From assembly GCA_038229055.1 (NCBI GenBank), contig JBBROU010000052.1, positions 1-32,806 on the forward strand: 32,806 nucleotides of DNA, written 5' to 3'. This document shows positions 15,636 through 23,622 of this stretch, one piece after another. The stretch is from JANYJA01 sp038229055. Its GTDB lineage: Bacteria; Acidobacteriota; Terriglobia; Bryobacterales; Bryobacteraceae. The notes beneath the pieces were generated by a model, which saw nothing but the letters and a program-made list of their open reading frames with translations, made no database searches and was not told the origin of the DNA. Within the stretch, counting starts at the first letter, position 1, and each line of letters begins with the position of its first letter. Both the position numbers and the translations under genes were made by a program.

Positions 15636-16526
15636 ATGGCCAAAGCCAAGGCTGCGGAGCTTGCCCCGAAGTCCGAACTGGTCATCATCACCGGTTTAAG
15701 CGGTTCTGGAAAAGCATCCGTTCTCAAAGTTCTCGAAGACCTCGGATACTACTCGGTCGACAATCTTCCTATCGACCTCATTCCGAAATTCGCGGAGTTG
15801 ACTCGCGATTCGGCGAGCATCCGCTACGCTGCCTTGGTGGTGGATATTCGCGAGCGTGAAGGGCTCAAGAAATTCCCCGCCATCTTCAAGAAGCTTCGGC
15901 AGAGTGTCACGGCGCGGCTGCTGTTTCTGGAAGCGGATGACGAAGCCATTATGCGGCGCTTCAGCGAAACGCGCCGTCCGCATCCCCTTGGCACCGATCG
16001 CTCAATCGGGCAGAGCATCGCCGACGAGCGCAAGCAACTCGCTCCCATCAAGGCGCTGGCCGACCTCAACATCAATACGTCTAAGTTCACCGTCCACGAG
16101 TTGCGCGATTTCATTCGCGAGAAGTTCCGCGGCGAGCGCGAAGAAGCCAAGATCATGGTGTACGTCACCAGCTTCGGCTACCGTCACGGCGTGCCCCCGG
16201 ACAGCGACCTGGTTTTCGACGTGCGCTTTCTTCCCAACCCCAACTACATCCCGAAATTCAAGCAATTGACTGGACGCCATCCCAGTGTGGCCCGCTACAT
16301 CCGCTCTTTCCCCCAAACCACCGAGTTCATGAATCGAATCTCGGAGCTTCTGATTTATCTGCTGCCGCACTACATCAAAGAAGGCAAAAGTTATCTCACC
16401 ATTGCGTTCGGATGCACCGGCGGCCACCATCGCTCGGTGATGATCGCCGATCAAATCCGGAAAAATTTAACGCAGGCCGGTTTCCAGGCCAAAGTGACGC
16501 ATCGGGATATGACCAAAACGGTGTAA
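15636..16526 (+). CDS. rapZ: RapZ/YvcJ family nucleotide-binding protein
   Basis: RapZ proteins are P-loop proteins; in E. coli RapZ delivers the small RNA GlmZ to RNase E and so controls amino-sugar synthesis, while other members bind nucleotides in less clear roles. The 296-residue protein has Walker A GLSGSGKAS (20-28), DLGYYSVDNLP just after, a DIREREG segment as in the family, and the C-terminal domain signature FGCTGGHHRSVMIADQI. I chose the ATG at 15636 because the frame upstream to 15390 is only a shadow of hpf. Its position after hpf matches the proteobacterial order apart from the missing ptsN. Whether it acts through RNA here is unknown. Confidence 0.93.
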   Translation: MAKAKAAELAPKSELVIITGLSGSGKASVLKVLEDLGYYSVDNLPIDLIPKFAELTRDSASIRYAALVVDIREREGLKKFPAIFKKLRQSVTARLLFLEADDEAIMRRFSETRRPHPLGTDRSIGQSIADERKQLAPIKALADLNINTSKFTVHELRDFIREKFRGEREEAKIMVYVTSFGYRHGVPPDSDLVFDVRFLPNPNYIPKFKQLTGRHPSVARYIRSFPQTTEFMNRISELLIYLLPHYIKEGKSYLTIAFGCTGGHHRSVMIADQIRKNLTQAGFQAKVTHRDMTKTV

Positions 16527-16617
16527 CCGCTTACATGCCCGCGGGTGCTTTCCGATCCTCACAATGCTTTCGCGCCCATGATAGAGTGAGGTCCTAGAAC
16601 ACACGAGGGACCCCCAA

Positions 16618-19600
16618 ATGAAGTTGGCGGTATTCGCAATATTAGGACTTTGTCTCGCCCCGATTCTGCCCGGCAATGAGTCGCTCGACCGCGCCGCGCA
16701 GTCGGAAAAGTCTGGCGACGCGGCCCAGGCTCGCAGCATTCTCGCAAAGGTTGCTCAAACATCTCCCAACGATCCGCAGGTGGTTTTGCAGTATGCCGAA
16801 TTCTTGGATCGCTACAACGATGCCGAGGCTCGCGGCGCTTACCGCAAACTGGTGGATCTGCCGTCCGCGTCCTCGTCCCCGGTCTTTGACCGTACCCGCG
16901 TTCTTCGCCGTCTGGTAGTGCTCGATCTGATCGCCGGCGATCGCACATCCGCCGTCTCGGATATGGCGGCTTACCATGCGGCGGGCGGACCGGACTGGGC
17001 GGGCGCGTCGCTTCCGGCAGCTAAAGCAGCACCCGCTCCGGATTCGGGCTTCATCCAGATCCCCGGTCCGCTGCGTTCATTCGCGCGGATGTCGGCTATC
17101 TCGGCCGACATCCAACCGGCCGATGTCCTGCCCGCGCTGGCCCGCAACGTGGTTACAAACGGCTATCAAGCCTCGCACAGCAATGACACCCTGGAACAGA
17201 CCGAGTACCTCAAGCTGGTTCATCGGTATCTGGCGCAAGTTCGTGAGCTGGAAAAACTCGCCGGTGCCGATAAGTTCATTCGCATCGAGAATTGCGATTC
17301 GGCTCAAACCGGAGAACTGCTGCGGGTCGTTGGCTTCCGTATGCGCGGCGGCTGCGGCAGTGAGGTGGTGCTCGAAACCGTGAATGCCACGCGCGCCTTC
17401 CTGACCACAGATTCCGGATTTCCCATGGCCGAACTCGAGCAGGCGCTGCGCACCAATAAGCCCTTCGCCTACGATTTCACGCCCACCACCGTGCCTGTGC
17501 TCTATGGGCCCGACTATTGGATTACCGCCAAAGAAAAAGGGTCGGGAGACTTCATCGACGCGTTTCTTTCCGATCCGTCGCTCTGCCGCTTCTATCTCGG
17601 CATGTCGAAGCTCGACCTCGAAACTGCCGAGGAGTTGAGGAAGGGCATCCCAGCGGGGCGCATTCGCGCCTACGCTCACGTTCTCGACTTCTTCGGCGGA
17701 ATGTTCGAGATTCGCGACGGTCGAGCTGTGGTGCCCGGCGGCGCCCGGTCAGCCGCAATGTGGACTGAGCTTGCCGGGGCCTCGCCCGACAAAGGCGCGG
17801 CATTCTTCGAAAAAATTCTGGCGAAAGACGACGGCTGGCTGGCAAGTCTGTATGACGCCTTGGCGCGCATCCACGGACCCGTCCAGGTCTATCTCACCGA
17901 TCCGGCCCGCATGCGGCGCTTCTACGCGGCCGTCCGCGGGCACGTCACCAGCCCTGGGCCGGCTCGTCCGGTGTTCCGCGCCAATGCCGACATGATGCTT
18001 CTGACCACGCGCCTCCGCATCGACTCCGACGGTCGCCCGCACATTCCCGGCAATCTCGACGTTTGGAAAAACCTGTTCATCAACCATCCTCATGGCAAGT
18101 ACGACGGAAAGTTGACCAAAGCCGCATCCGGCTGGAAGGATGCCGACGACGTTCTCGAGGCGCTATTCGGCCTGTCGCGAAAGGCCGTCGAGAACGAGCC
18201 GTTGAAGATCTTCATGACGTTGACGGATCTCGACCGCTACCGCGCCCGCCCGCTCGCGGCCGCCACAGTCGACCGCCTTGCCCGTGGATTTAAAGATTAC
18301 GGCGCGCAATACAGCATCTTCAACGATGGCCCTTCGATTACCGATGACACCATCGTTCGGTTCCTCGACACAGCCGACAGCGTCGGGCATATCAAGGACA
18401 TGCTGCTGCGCCAGAATTCGGTCGCCACCATGCAAGCGCTTGTCGGGTTGTGGCAGATCTTTTCACGCCAGGGTTCCATTCCCGCGGCCCAAACCAATGA
18501 CGCGCTGGCTGGAATCATCAAGCCCTTCGAGGAAGTGAGCAATGAACGCGATGTGTTCGACGCCGGGCGCAATGGTGTGAAGCTCTTGCTGGTAGCGACA
18601 GGCAGCAATCCGGCAGTGCTTGCGACCGGCGCGCAGGATCGGTTGCTCGATCTTCTCGCCGGGGCCGACAGCACTGATTCCGATTCGCACGCGCAGATCG
18701 TCCAGCAGATGCAGCACATCCTCGACGCGCAGCGCATTCTTTCGCTCAATACGTTGTTTCAACTCGCCGATAATCTTGACAGCGTCCGCCGCGGCGAAAA
18801 GCTGAACACCGCGCTCGTCACCAAGCTGGCCAGCCGAGTCGCGGAGATTCAGGTGCCGCGGAACTCGCTCACCGGCGCCGAAAAGAATGCCATGGCCTTC
18901 GGTTACTGGACCGAAAAGCATGTCGACTCCGAGAGGAAATTCAACATTCGCGCCGCGCTCGATAAGGGCCAAGGCGACGCCGAGAAACTGAGCGACATTC
19001 GCGGAGGTCTCGCGCCTTTCCTGCGTGACACGCTGGTGGCGTACAACTACGCGCATTACGCGCCGCCCGGAGCGCAGATTCTTTACACCAACCCGCTGTT
19101 CGTGCGCGGGCACGATTTCATCGGAATGCAGGGGGCTCTGCACACGTGGAAAGCGACCGAGATGCTTGGCACGGGGTGGCCTTCGAATGGCGGCGGGCGT
19201 CTCACCGGGTCGCTCTCGAATCTGCCCTATGCTCTGGCGGAGGCCGAGCAAAACTTCCTGATTCCCGCGCAGACACAAGCGTTGATCTGGGGCGATCTGG
19301 TTCCTCAGATGATTGTCAGCGCCAAGATCCCGCGCTGGTGGAGTGTGACGCCGGCACAAGTTCACTGGGTTGGTTTGCAGATGCGCCTGGCCGAGTCGCT
19401 GCTCGCCGAATCCGCATTGAACCCGGCCCTTCGCGATCGCGTGCTCGCCATCGTCAATATGCAAGCCGCTCCCGCACGCACGTACGCCGCGAGGCAGATG
19501 CTCGCAGCCGGCGACGTCCAAGGCACCATCGACCGCCTCACTCCCTCGGAACTCTACGCCGTCGGAACGGAATTTCTGAAGCAGCAGTCGACGAGCACCG

Positions 19601-20001
19601 ACCCCGCCGCCGTGGAACTCCGCGAGCTGCTCGCCGCTCATCCTCAGGATGTTTCCGAGTCCGCCATCTCGCGGGCATTCGGCACTCCGAAACCAACGCT
19701 CGCAAATTCCTATCGTCCGGAACTTTTACAACTCCGCACGTTCCCAACCCTGATGGGCTACTCCAGCCGCATCATGGCGGAAAGCTGGGAATCGAATACC
19801 CTGTACTGGGCAGCCGTTGCCGATCAGGTGCACGCCACCCCGTCGCAGCTCAACGTACTAATTCCAGAGTGGACTCAGAAAGTAGTCGAACGCATCTTTG
19901 CCTCGCATCTGGAAGATTGGCCCGCGCTGCTGAAATCATTGCGCCTTGTCGGCGCCGATATCAAAATGAAGCAGTCCGCAACCCCGGTTGCTGGTTTATA
20001 A
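16618..20001 (+). CDS. Large exported protein of unknown function with N-terminal TPR-like segment
   Basis: The 1127-residue protein starts with a signal peptide (MKLAVFAILGLCLAPILPG). It continues with a tetratricopeptide-like pair of helices (LDRAAQSEKSGDAAQARSIL, then AKVAQTSPNDPQVVLQYAEF). The remainder is mostly helical and rich in Ala/Leu/Asp. I do not recognise the rest; there is no obvious catalytic motif, membrane helix or sorting tail. The ATG at 16618 is preceded by GAGGGA about 8 nt upstream. The VWFA-related gene follows after 18 bp on the same strand, so both probably lie in one operon and may form a secreted or envelope complex. Third-position GC bias is like that of its neighbours, so nothing suggests recent transfer. 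Confidence 0.8.
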   Translation: MKLAVFAILGLCLAPILPGNESLDRAAQSEKSGDAAQARSILAKVAQTSPNDPQVVLQYAEFLDRYNDAEARGAYRKLVDLPSASSSPVFDRTRVLRRLVVLDLIAGDRTSAVSDMAAYHAAGGPDWAGASLPAAKAAPAPDSGFIQIPGPLRSFARMSAISADIQPADVLPALARNVVTNGYQASHSNDTLEQTEYLKLVHRYLAQVRELEKLAGADKFIRIENCDSAQTGELLRVVGFRMRGGCGSEVVLETVNATRAFLTTDSGFPMAELEQALRTNKPFAYDFTPTTVPVLYGPDYWITAKEKGSGDFIDAFLSDPSLCRFYLGMSKLDLETAEELRKGIPAGRIRAYAHVLDFFGGMFEIRDGRAVVPGGARSAAMWTELAGASPDKGAAFFEKILAKDDGWLASLYDALARIHGPVQVYLTDPARMRRFYAAVRGHVTSPGPARPVFRANADMMLLTTRLRIDSDGRPHIPGNLDVWKNLFINHPHGKYDGKLTKAASGWKDADDVLEALFGLSRKAVENEPLKIFMTLTDLDRYRARPLAAATVDRLARGFKDYGAQYSIFNDGPSITDDTIVRFLDTADSVGHIKDMLLRQNSVATMQALVGLWQIFSRQGSIPAAQTNDALAGIIKPFEEVSNERDVFDAGRNGVKLLLVATGSNPAVLATGAQDRLLDLLAGADSTDSDSHAQIVQQMQHILDAQRILSLNTLFQLADNLDSVRRGEKLNTALVTKLASRVAEIQVPRNSLTGAEKNAMAFGYWTEKHVDSERKFNIRAALDKGQGDAEKLSDIRGGLAPFLRDTLVAYNYAHYAPPGAQILYTNPLFVRGHDFIGMQGALHTWKATEMLGTGWPSNGGGRLTGSLSNLPYALAEAEQNFLIPAQTQALIWGDLVPQMIVSAKIPRWWSVTPAQVHWVGLQMRLAESLLAESALNPALRDRVLAIVNMQAAPARTYAARQMLAAGDVQGTIDRLTPSELYAVGTEFLKQQSTSTDPAAVELRELLAAHPQDVSESAISRAFGTPKPTLANSYRPELLQLRTFPTLMGYSSRIMAESWESNTLYWAAVADQVHATPSQLNVLIPEWTQKVVERIFASHLEDWPALLKSLRLVGADIKMKQSATPVAGL

Positions 20002-20019
20002 CTTGTCTAGGAGAGTCTA

Positions 20020-21042
20020 GTGAAGAAGCTTTCTACTCGCTTCATTGCCGTTATATTCACCGCGCTCGCGGTCTGCGGTTCGTGCGCCTTCTGGCTTATG
20101 GGTCAGGAGAGCACGCCTGTCTTCAAGTCCAAAGTAGATCTGGTGGTATTGAATTTCACGGTTACCGACAGCAAAGGGCGGTACATTAATAATTTGAAGC
20201 CGGCCGACTTCAAAATTTATGAAGACGGCATTCCGGAGAAAATCACCACCTTCGAAGAAGGCAATAAACCCGTGATGCAGGTGATGGACGACGGCAGCAT
20301 GAAGCCGTTGATCACCGCTGAAAATCCCGCCACCTCCGGCGGAGCCAAGCCTGGCCTCGATCCCCGATCCGACGCATTCGTCGGCACCAATGTTTTTGTG
20401 CTTTTCGATACCAGCAACTTCATGTATCGCGGGTTCGTTTACGCCGAGGATGCCATCGCCGATTTCGTGCGTGGTCTGGACCGTGCCGATTCCATCGCGG
20501 TCTACACGTTCAGCCGCAATCTGTCGCGTGCCGCCTCACTGACGCGAGATCGCTCGGACGCGATCCTCGGCCTGCGCAAATCGGTCGCCGGCGATGATAC
20601 CGCGCTCTACAACGCGCTTCTGCTCTCTCTCCGCGATGCTGCCAAAGTTCCCGGCCGCAAAGTCGTTATCGTATTCTCGAACGGTCCCGACAACGCCAGC
20701 ATGGTCGCACCCGACGATGTTCGCGCCGTCGCCGAAGATGAAGGCATCCCCATCTACGTTATCTCGACCAACGAAGTGAATAAGGATTCCATCTCTAGCG
20801 GAGTGTTCCGGCGGATTACCAGCCGCACCGGCGGCAAAGCTTACTGGGCCAAGACCTGGCAGAAGCAAGTCGAAGCGTTTGAGAATATCCGGGAAGATCT
20901 TGGCAATTCCTACACGGTTACCTACTACCCGGCCGCCAACCAGAACGAAGGATTTCGTAAGTTTACGATCGAAATCGCTGGTGACGCCGGAAAGAAATAT
21001 CGCATCCGATCACGCCCGGGATATCGCCCGCGAACTTTCTAA
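20020..21042 (+). CDS. VWFA-related Acidobacterial domain protein (TIGR03436-type)
   Basis: The 340-residue exported protein has an N-terminal hydrophobic segment (residues 7-26). The hallmark pre-domain is FKSKVDLVVLNFTVTDSKGR, followed by LKPADFKIYEDGIPEKITTF, the pattern seen in the many VWFA-related proteins of Acidobacteria. The VWA fold follows, with FVLFDTSNF (about 127-134) at the metal site; the usual DxSxS reads DTSNF, so the third residue is changed. DSIAVYTFSRN and GRKVVIVFSNGPDN are the next two strands of the fold. The GTG start at 20020 has a Shine-Dalgarno (AGGAGAG) just upstream. The biological role of these domains is not established; adhesion or protein-protein binding outside the cytoplasm is the usual proposal. 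Confidence 0.9.
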   Translation: MKKLSTRFIAVIFTALAVCGSCAFWLMGQESTPVFKSKVDLVVLNFTVTDSKGRYINNLKPADFKIYEDGIPEKITTFEEGNKPVMQVMDDGSMKPLITAENPATSGGAKPGLDPRSDAFVGTNVFVLFDTSNFMYRGFVYAEDAIADFVRGLDRADSIAVYTFSRNLSRAASLTRDRSDAILGLRKSVAGDDTALYNALLLSLRDAAKVPGRKVVIVFSNGPDNASMVAPDDVRAVAEDEGIPIYVISTNEVNKDSISSGVFRRITSRTGGKAYWAKTWQKQVEAFENIREDLGNSYTVTYYPAANQNEGFRKFTIEIAGDAGKKYRIRSRPGYRPRTF

Positions 21043-21051
21043 AAGCTTGCG

Positions 21052-21644
21052 TCAGGGCACATTCTGGTGTTCCGGATGCCCGCATGCCGGGAATACGCTG
21101 TTGAACGAGTTTCCCTTGTACTCCAGCGCTTCGATCATCCCCGCCCGTGAAGTATAGAAAGCGAATGTATTCTGCGCTTTGATCAATCGGTAGACGTTGT
21201 ATGCCGGATGCTTGCGGCTGGCATCGCGTTCAGGAATTGACATCTCCGCAATCAGGTTACCGCGCCCCGCCGCACTGGCCGAGTGAAAATCGCTTGCCGC
21301 AGGGTGTTCATCCCGGCACGCCATCTCTCGCGCAGCGCTGGCACTTCGCCCGAAGCCTGCAGCAGAAAGTCGATGTAGTGCGCGCAGTGCGCTTCGCGAG
21401 CTCCGGGCGTATCGTCGGTCGGGATCAGGATTTCCGTAAAGGCCTGCAATGCCTCAAAATCCGCCGCGTCGAAAAATTGCGGCTTGTAGTCGCGCAGCAA
21501 TTGCGGCTCCGGCGGCGGCGCGGAACTGGTGTTGTGCTTGTGCGCATCCGCAGCCCGCAGCCACGCCGCAAAAAATTCAGCAGCGCCGGGTAGGGCTGCG
21601 GCTCGCGCGGCAAGCAGCAGAAGGTCGCGCCGGGACGGAAGCAT
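21052..21644 (-). pseudogene. Gluconate 2-dehydrogenase subunit 3-like protein, frameshifted
   Basis: Two overlapping minus-strand frames together make one family member. The N-terminal part (21252-21644, or from an upstream ATG at 21680) starts MLPSRRDLLLLAARAAALPG, a twin-arginine type signal. It continues with FDAADFEALQAFTEILIPTDDTPGA and HYIDFLLQASGE, typical of subunit 3, and ends out of frame after NTLRQAI. The C-terminal part (from about 21290 to 21052, in the next frame) holds ASRKHPAYNVYRLIK, TFAFYTSRAGMIEALEYKGN and the family end FPACGHPEH. Joining them needs one base restored near the AAAA run at 21286-21289. In the family this small subunit works with a GMC-type flavin dehydrogenase, which is absent here. 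Decay or a sequencing indel are both possible. Confidence 0.75.
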
Positions 21645-21683
21645 TTCTCCATTATCGGCCTCCCGCTTGGCCGGTGGCATACG

Positions 21684-21797
21684 TTGGACGCTCGGCTGCC
21701 GCCCACCGACTACGCCCGTGCCTCCGTCGAGACATTCGCCGCGCTGCGCGCCTTGAAAAAACTCGAACAGCGTAAAAGTGCCTTTCGATTGCTCTAG
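21684..21797 (+). CDS. Possible 37-residue ORF coupled to the baeRF3-like gene
   Basis: A TTG at 21684 opens a short frame reading LDARLPPTDYARASVETF and then AALRALKKLEQRKSAFRLL, with third-position GC bias like real genes. A GGTGG lies about 5 nt upstream of the TTG. Its TAG stop shares its G with a GTG start of the following gene (TAGTG), a pattern typical of coupled translation. The frame remains open upstream through sequence antisense to the twin-arginine signal of the pseudogene, so it might also be the end of something longer and lost. I recognise no family. Confidence 0.35.
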   Translation: MDARLPPTDYARASVETFAALRALKKLEQRKSAFRLL

Positions 21798-22954
21798 TGA
21801 TTGTCATGCCACAAATTCAAGAACCCGCGGTAGTCACCGCAAATCTCCTGCGCAAGCTTGCCGAGGCCAAAGGGCCTTGCATCACGTTGCTGGTGCCTGG
21901 CGGTGCCGGAAACTTTCGTGCCCAGTTGCAGAACGCCATTAAAGACATCCATCGCCAGCTCGTTAGTCACGACGTGAAAGATGCCGAAAGCTGGACCGAA
22001 AACTTCGGCGTCATGCCCGAGCCGTCATCCGGCGAGACTCAGGTAATTCTGAAATCTCCGGAGATATTCGAGAGTTTTCCGCTGAGCAAGTCGTTGCCCG
22101 CCCTTGCGCATGCCGGCGAGTTCTTTATGATTCGCGCGCTTCTGCCTGCTTTCAGCAACACCGATGAGTTCAATCTTCTGGCTCTCAGTCAGAATCGCAG
22201 CCGTCTGCTGCACTGCACGTTGAAGGCGTCTGCCGAAGTCGCGCTCCCGCCCGGAACACCGGCCAGTTTGAGTGACTCGATGCAGACCCGTAAACCAGAT
22301 CACACACTCGACAATCGGTTCACTGGCGGACCCTCCACCGGCTCCATGAAAGGCGTCCTCTTTACCACCAACACGGAGAGCGAAGATAAAGACGAGTACC
22401 TGCTGCACTTCTTTTCTTCGCTCGAGAAAGGTGTAAGCGCATTCCTTCGAGACAGCACCCTGCCATTGATTCCGGTTGGAGTGGAGGAAGAGCTCGCCAT
22501 TTACCGCCGAGTCAATACCTATCCTCACCTTGTGGAGCAGGGTGTCGCAGGGGCTCCCGATGGTTTAAAGGGCGGAGAAATTCACAGCCGCGCGCTTGAG
22601 GTCTTGCAAGAGTGGGCCGCGGAGAATATGAAAAAAGCCTTCGCCAATTTCGATAAGCAAGTCGGCACCGGTCATGCCTCCATCCATGCGCACGACATCA
22701 TCCTGGCGGCGCATGATGGCCGCGTATCCCAGCTCTTCCTTCGCGAAGACGCCGAATTCCTCGGCACCTTTGACGACGTGCGCCACAAGCTAAAGCGTCA
22801 CGAGGATCCAATTACGCCCCGAGGCGACCTGCTCAATGACGCCGCTGTCGCGACCCTCAAGCATGGCGGTGAGGCCCGCGTGCTTCGCCCCGATCAGATG
22901 CCGAACGGCGTGCCGCTCGCCGCACTGTTCCGCTATGCGCTGACGCCGGCCTAA
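21797..22954 (+). CDS. baeRF3-type protein (bacterial relative of archaeo-eukaryotic release factor eRF1)
   Basis: The 385-residue cytoplasmic protein resembles bacterial baeRF3 proteins. Recognisable stretches are AKGPCITLLVPGG near residue 25, the IHRQL segment, SLPALAHAGEFFMIRALLPAF, the ALSQNRSRLLHCTL strand, the EEELAIYRRVNTYPHL segment and the end LRPDQMPNGVPLAALFRYA. Such proteins were proposed from sequence analysis to act in ribosome rescue or RNA-linked stress roles; no activity has been shown for this one. The start may be GTG 21797 (overlapping the small ORF's stop) or ATG 21806 (MPQIQEP); neither has a clear Shine-Dalgarno. The weak inverted repeat CTCAA/TTGAG just after the stop might end transcription. 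Confidence 0.72.
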   Translation: MIVMPQIQEPAVVTANLLRKLAEAKGPCITLLVPGGAGNFRAQLQNAIKDIHRQLVSHDVKDAESWTENFGVMPEPSSGETQVILKSPEIFESFPLSKSLPALAHAGEFFMIRALLPAFSNTDEFNLLALSQNRSRLLHCTLKASAEVALPPGTPASLSDSMQTRKPDHTLDNRFTGGPSTGSMKGVLFTTNTESEDKDEYLLHFFSSLEKGVSAFLRDSTLPLIPVGVEEELAIYRRVNTYPHLVEQGVAGAPDGLKGGEIHSRALEVLQEWAAENMKKAFANFDKQVGTGHASIHAHDIILAAHDGRVSQLFLREDAEFLGTFDDVRHKLKRHEDPITPRGDLLNDAAVATLKHGGEARVLRPDQMPNGVPLAALFRYALTPA

Positions 22955-22998
22955 GCCTCAAGGGTTCTACCGTATTGAGTTTCAAAGGTTTGCGTGTC

Positions 22999-23190
22999 CT
23001 AACTTGTTGTATACGAAGGGCCCGGACCCAAGGGCGCTGGTTCGTCTTGGAGCGCCCAATGGAACGCGCGGATCGCCTTAATAAACGGGTTCCAGCAGAA
23101 AAAATCGCGAATCGGACCCAATTGATCGAGAGACGCGCCGGAATCGCGAGCGGGCAGGTTACTTGAGCTATTCGCAAAGAACGCTCGAGA
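22999..23190 (-). pseudogene. Possible 3' remnant of a protein-coding gene
   Basis: The minus-strand frame from about 23190 down to the TAG at 22999 has balanced, GC3-biased codons and a sensible composition, including LGPIRDFFCWNPFIKAIRAF and HWALQDEPAPLGPGPSYTTS. There is no suitable start, and upstream sequence does not continue it convincingly. I do not recognise the family. It could also be a chance frame. Confidence 0.28.
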
Positions 23191-23611
23191 TTCCGCATTT
23201 ATCGTACTCGATCTAGAGCCCAGACACTGCCGCAGTAAACCGAGCCAGAGATCCTGGACCCGCCCGCCTCGAGCCGCCGACGAACTTTCCCCCGCGGTGC
23301 GGAATGTACGTGAGGATAACAAATACTTTCCGCAGCTATCGGGTTAGAGCGACGCTCGGGCCAACCGTAAACTACCGGATGTAGAGATTACCGGCCAACA
23401 ATCTATTCTGCTGCGCGCGTGTCCTTTTTCCAGTTAGTCAGCCACGAAGCGATGATAGCCGTTTGTAAGACACCTTGACCCAACGCTATCGTTCGCCGGT
23501 GTTCTTGGAACATCGGTAAGTACCTCGGTGAGTGCGTGAGCAATCGACCTTCCGACCCTGGGTATGTGTGCCGCCGAATGCCGCTTCGAAACCCAAGGTG
23601 CGCAGTTTCGC

Positions 23612-23617
23612 TAAACT
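23612..23617 (+). promoter_or_regulatory. Possible -10 element (TAAACT) before the HipA-like gene
   Basis: TAAACT ends 5 nt before the GTG at 23623, with no Shine-Dalgarno. This supports that GTG as a leaderless start instead of the ATG candidates upstream at 23536 and 23578, whose added residues do not look like the family. Confidence 0.35.
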
Positions 23618-23622
23618 TGGCT

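Larger units (their letters stand above)
22955..23622. other. Gene-poor interval, perhaps containing a decayed gene
   Basis: This stretch of about 670 bp has no complete gene that I can support. On the minus strand, about 22999-23170, a frame with coding-like codons reads ARDSGASLDQLGPIRDFF and then IKAIRAFHWALQDEPAPLGPGP before a stop, and may be the 3' remnant of a lost gene; the rest of its frame (to 23322) degrades into low-quality sequence. Another short minus-strand piece (23403-23520) ends IASWLTNWKKDTRAAE. No terminal inverted repeats, tRNA or direct repeats were seen. The 3' part should contain the control region of the HipA-like gene. Confidence 0.4.

Noticed and set aside
21275..21300. 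Programmed frameshift in the gluconate dehydrogenase subunit 3-like gene
   Set aside because: Only a run of four T (minus strand) is present, without a canonical slippery heptamer or obvious downstream structure. Mutation or sequencing error is simpler.
22956..22980. Rho-independent terminator after the baeRF3-like gene
   Set aside because: The CTCAA/TTGAG stem is only 5 bp with a 13-nt loop and a short T-run, too weak to call as a feature.
23536..23622. Extended N-terminus of the HipA-like kinase from ATG 23536
   Set aside because: The 29 extra residues are Arg/Pro-rich and do not resemble the family; the GTG at 23623 has a -10-like element at leaderless spacing.
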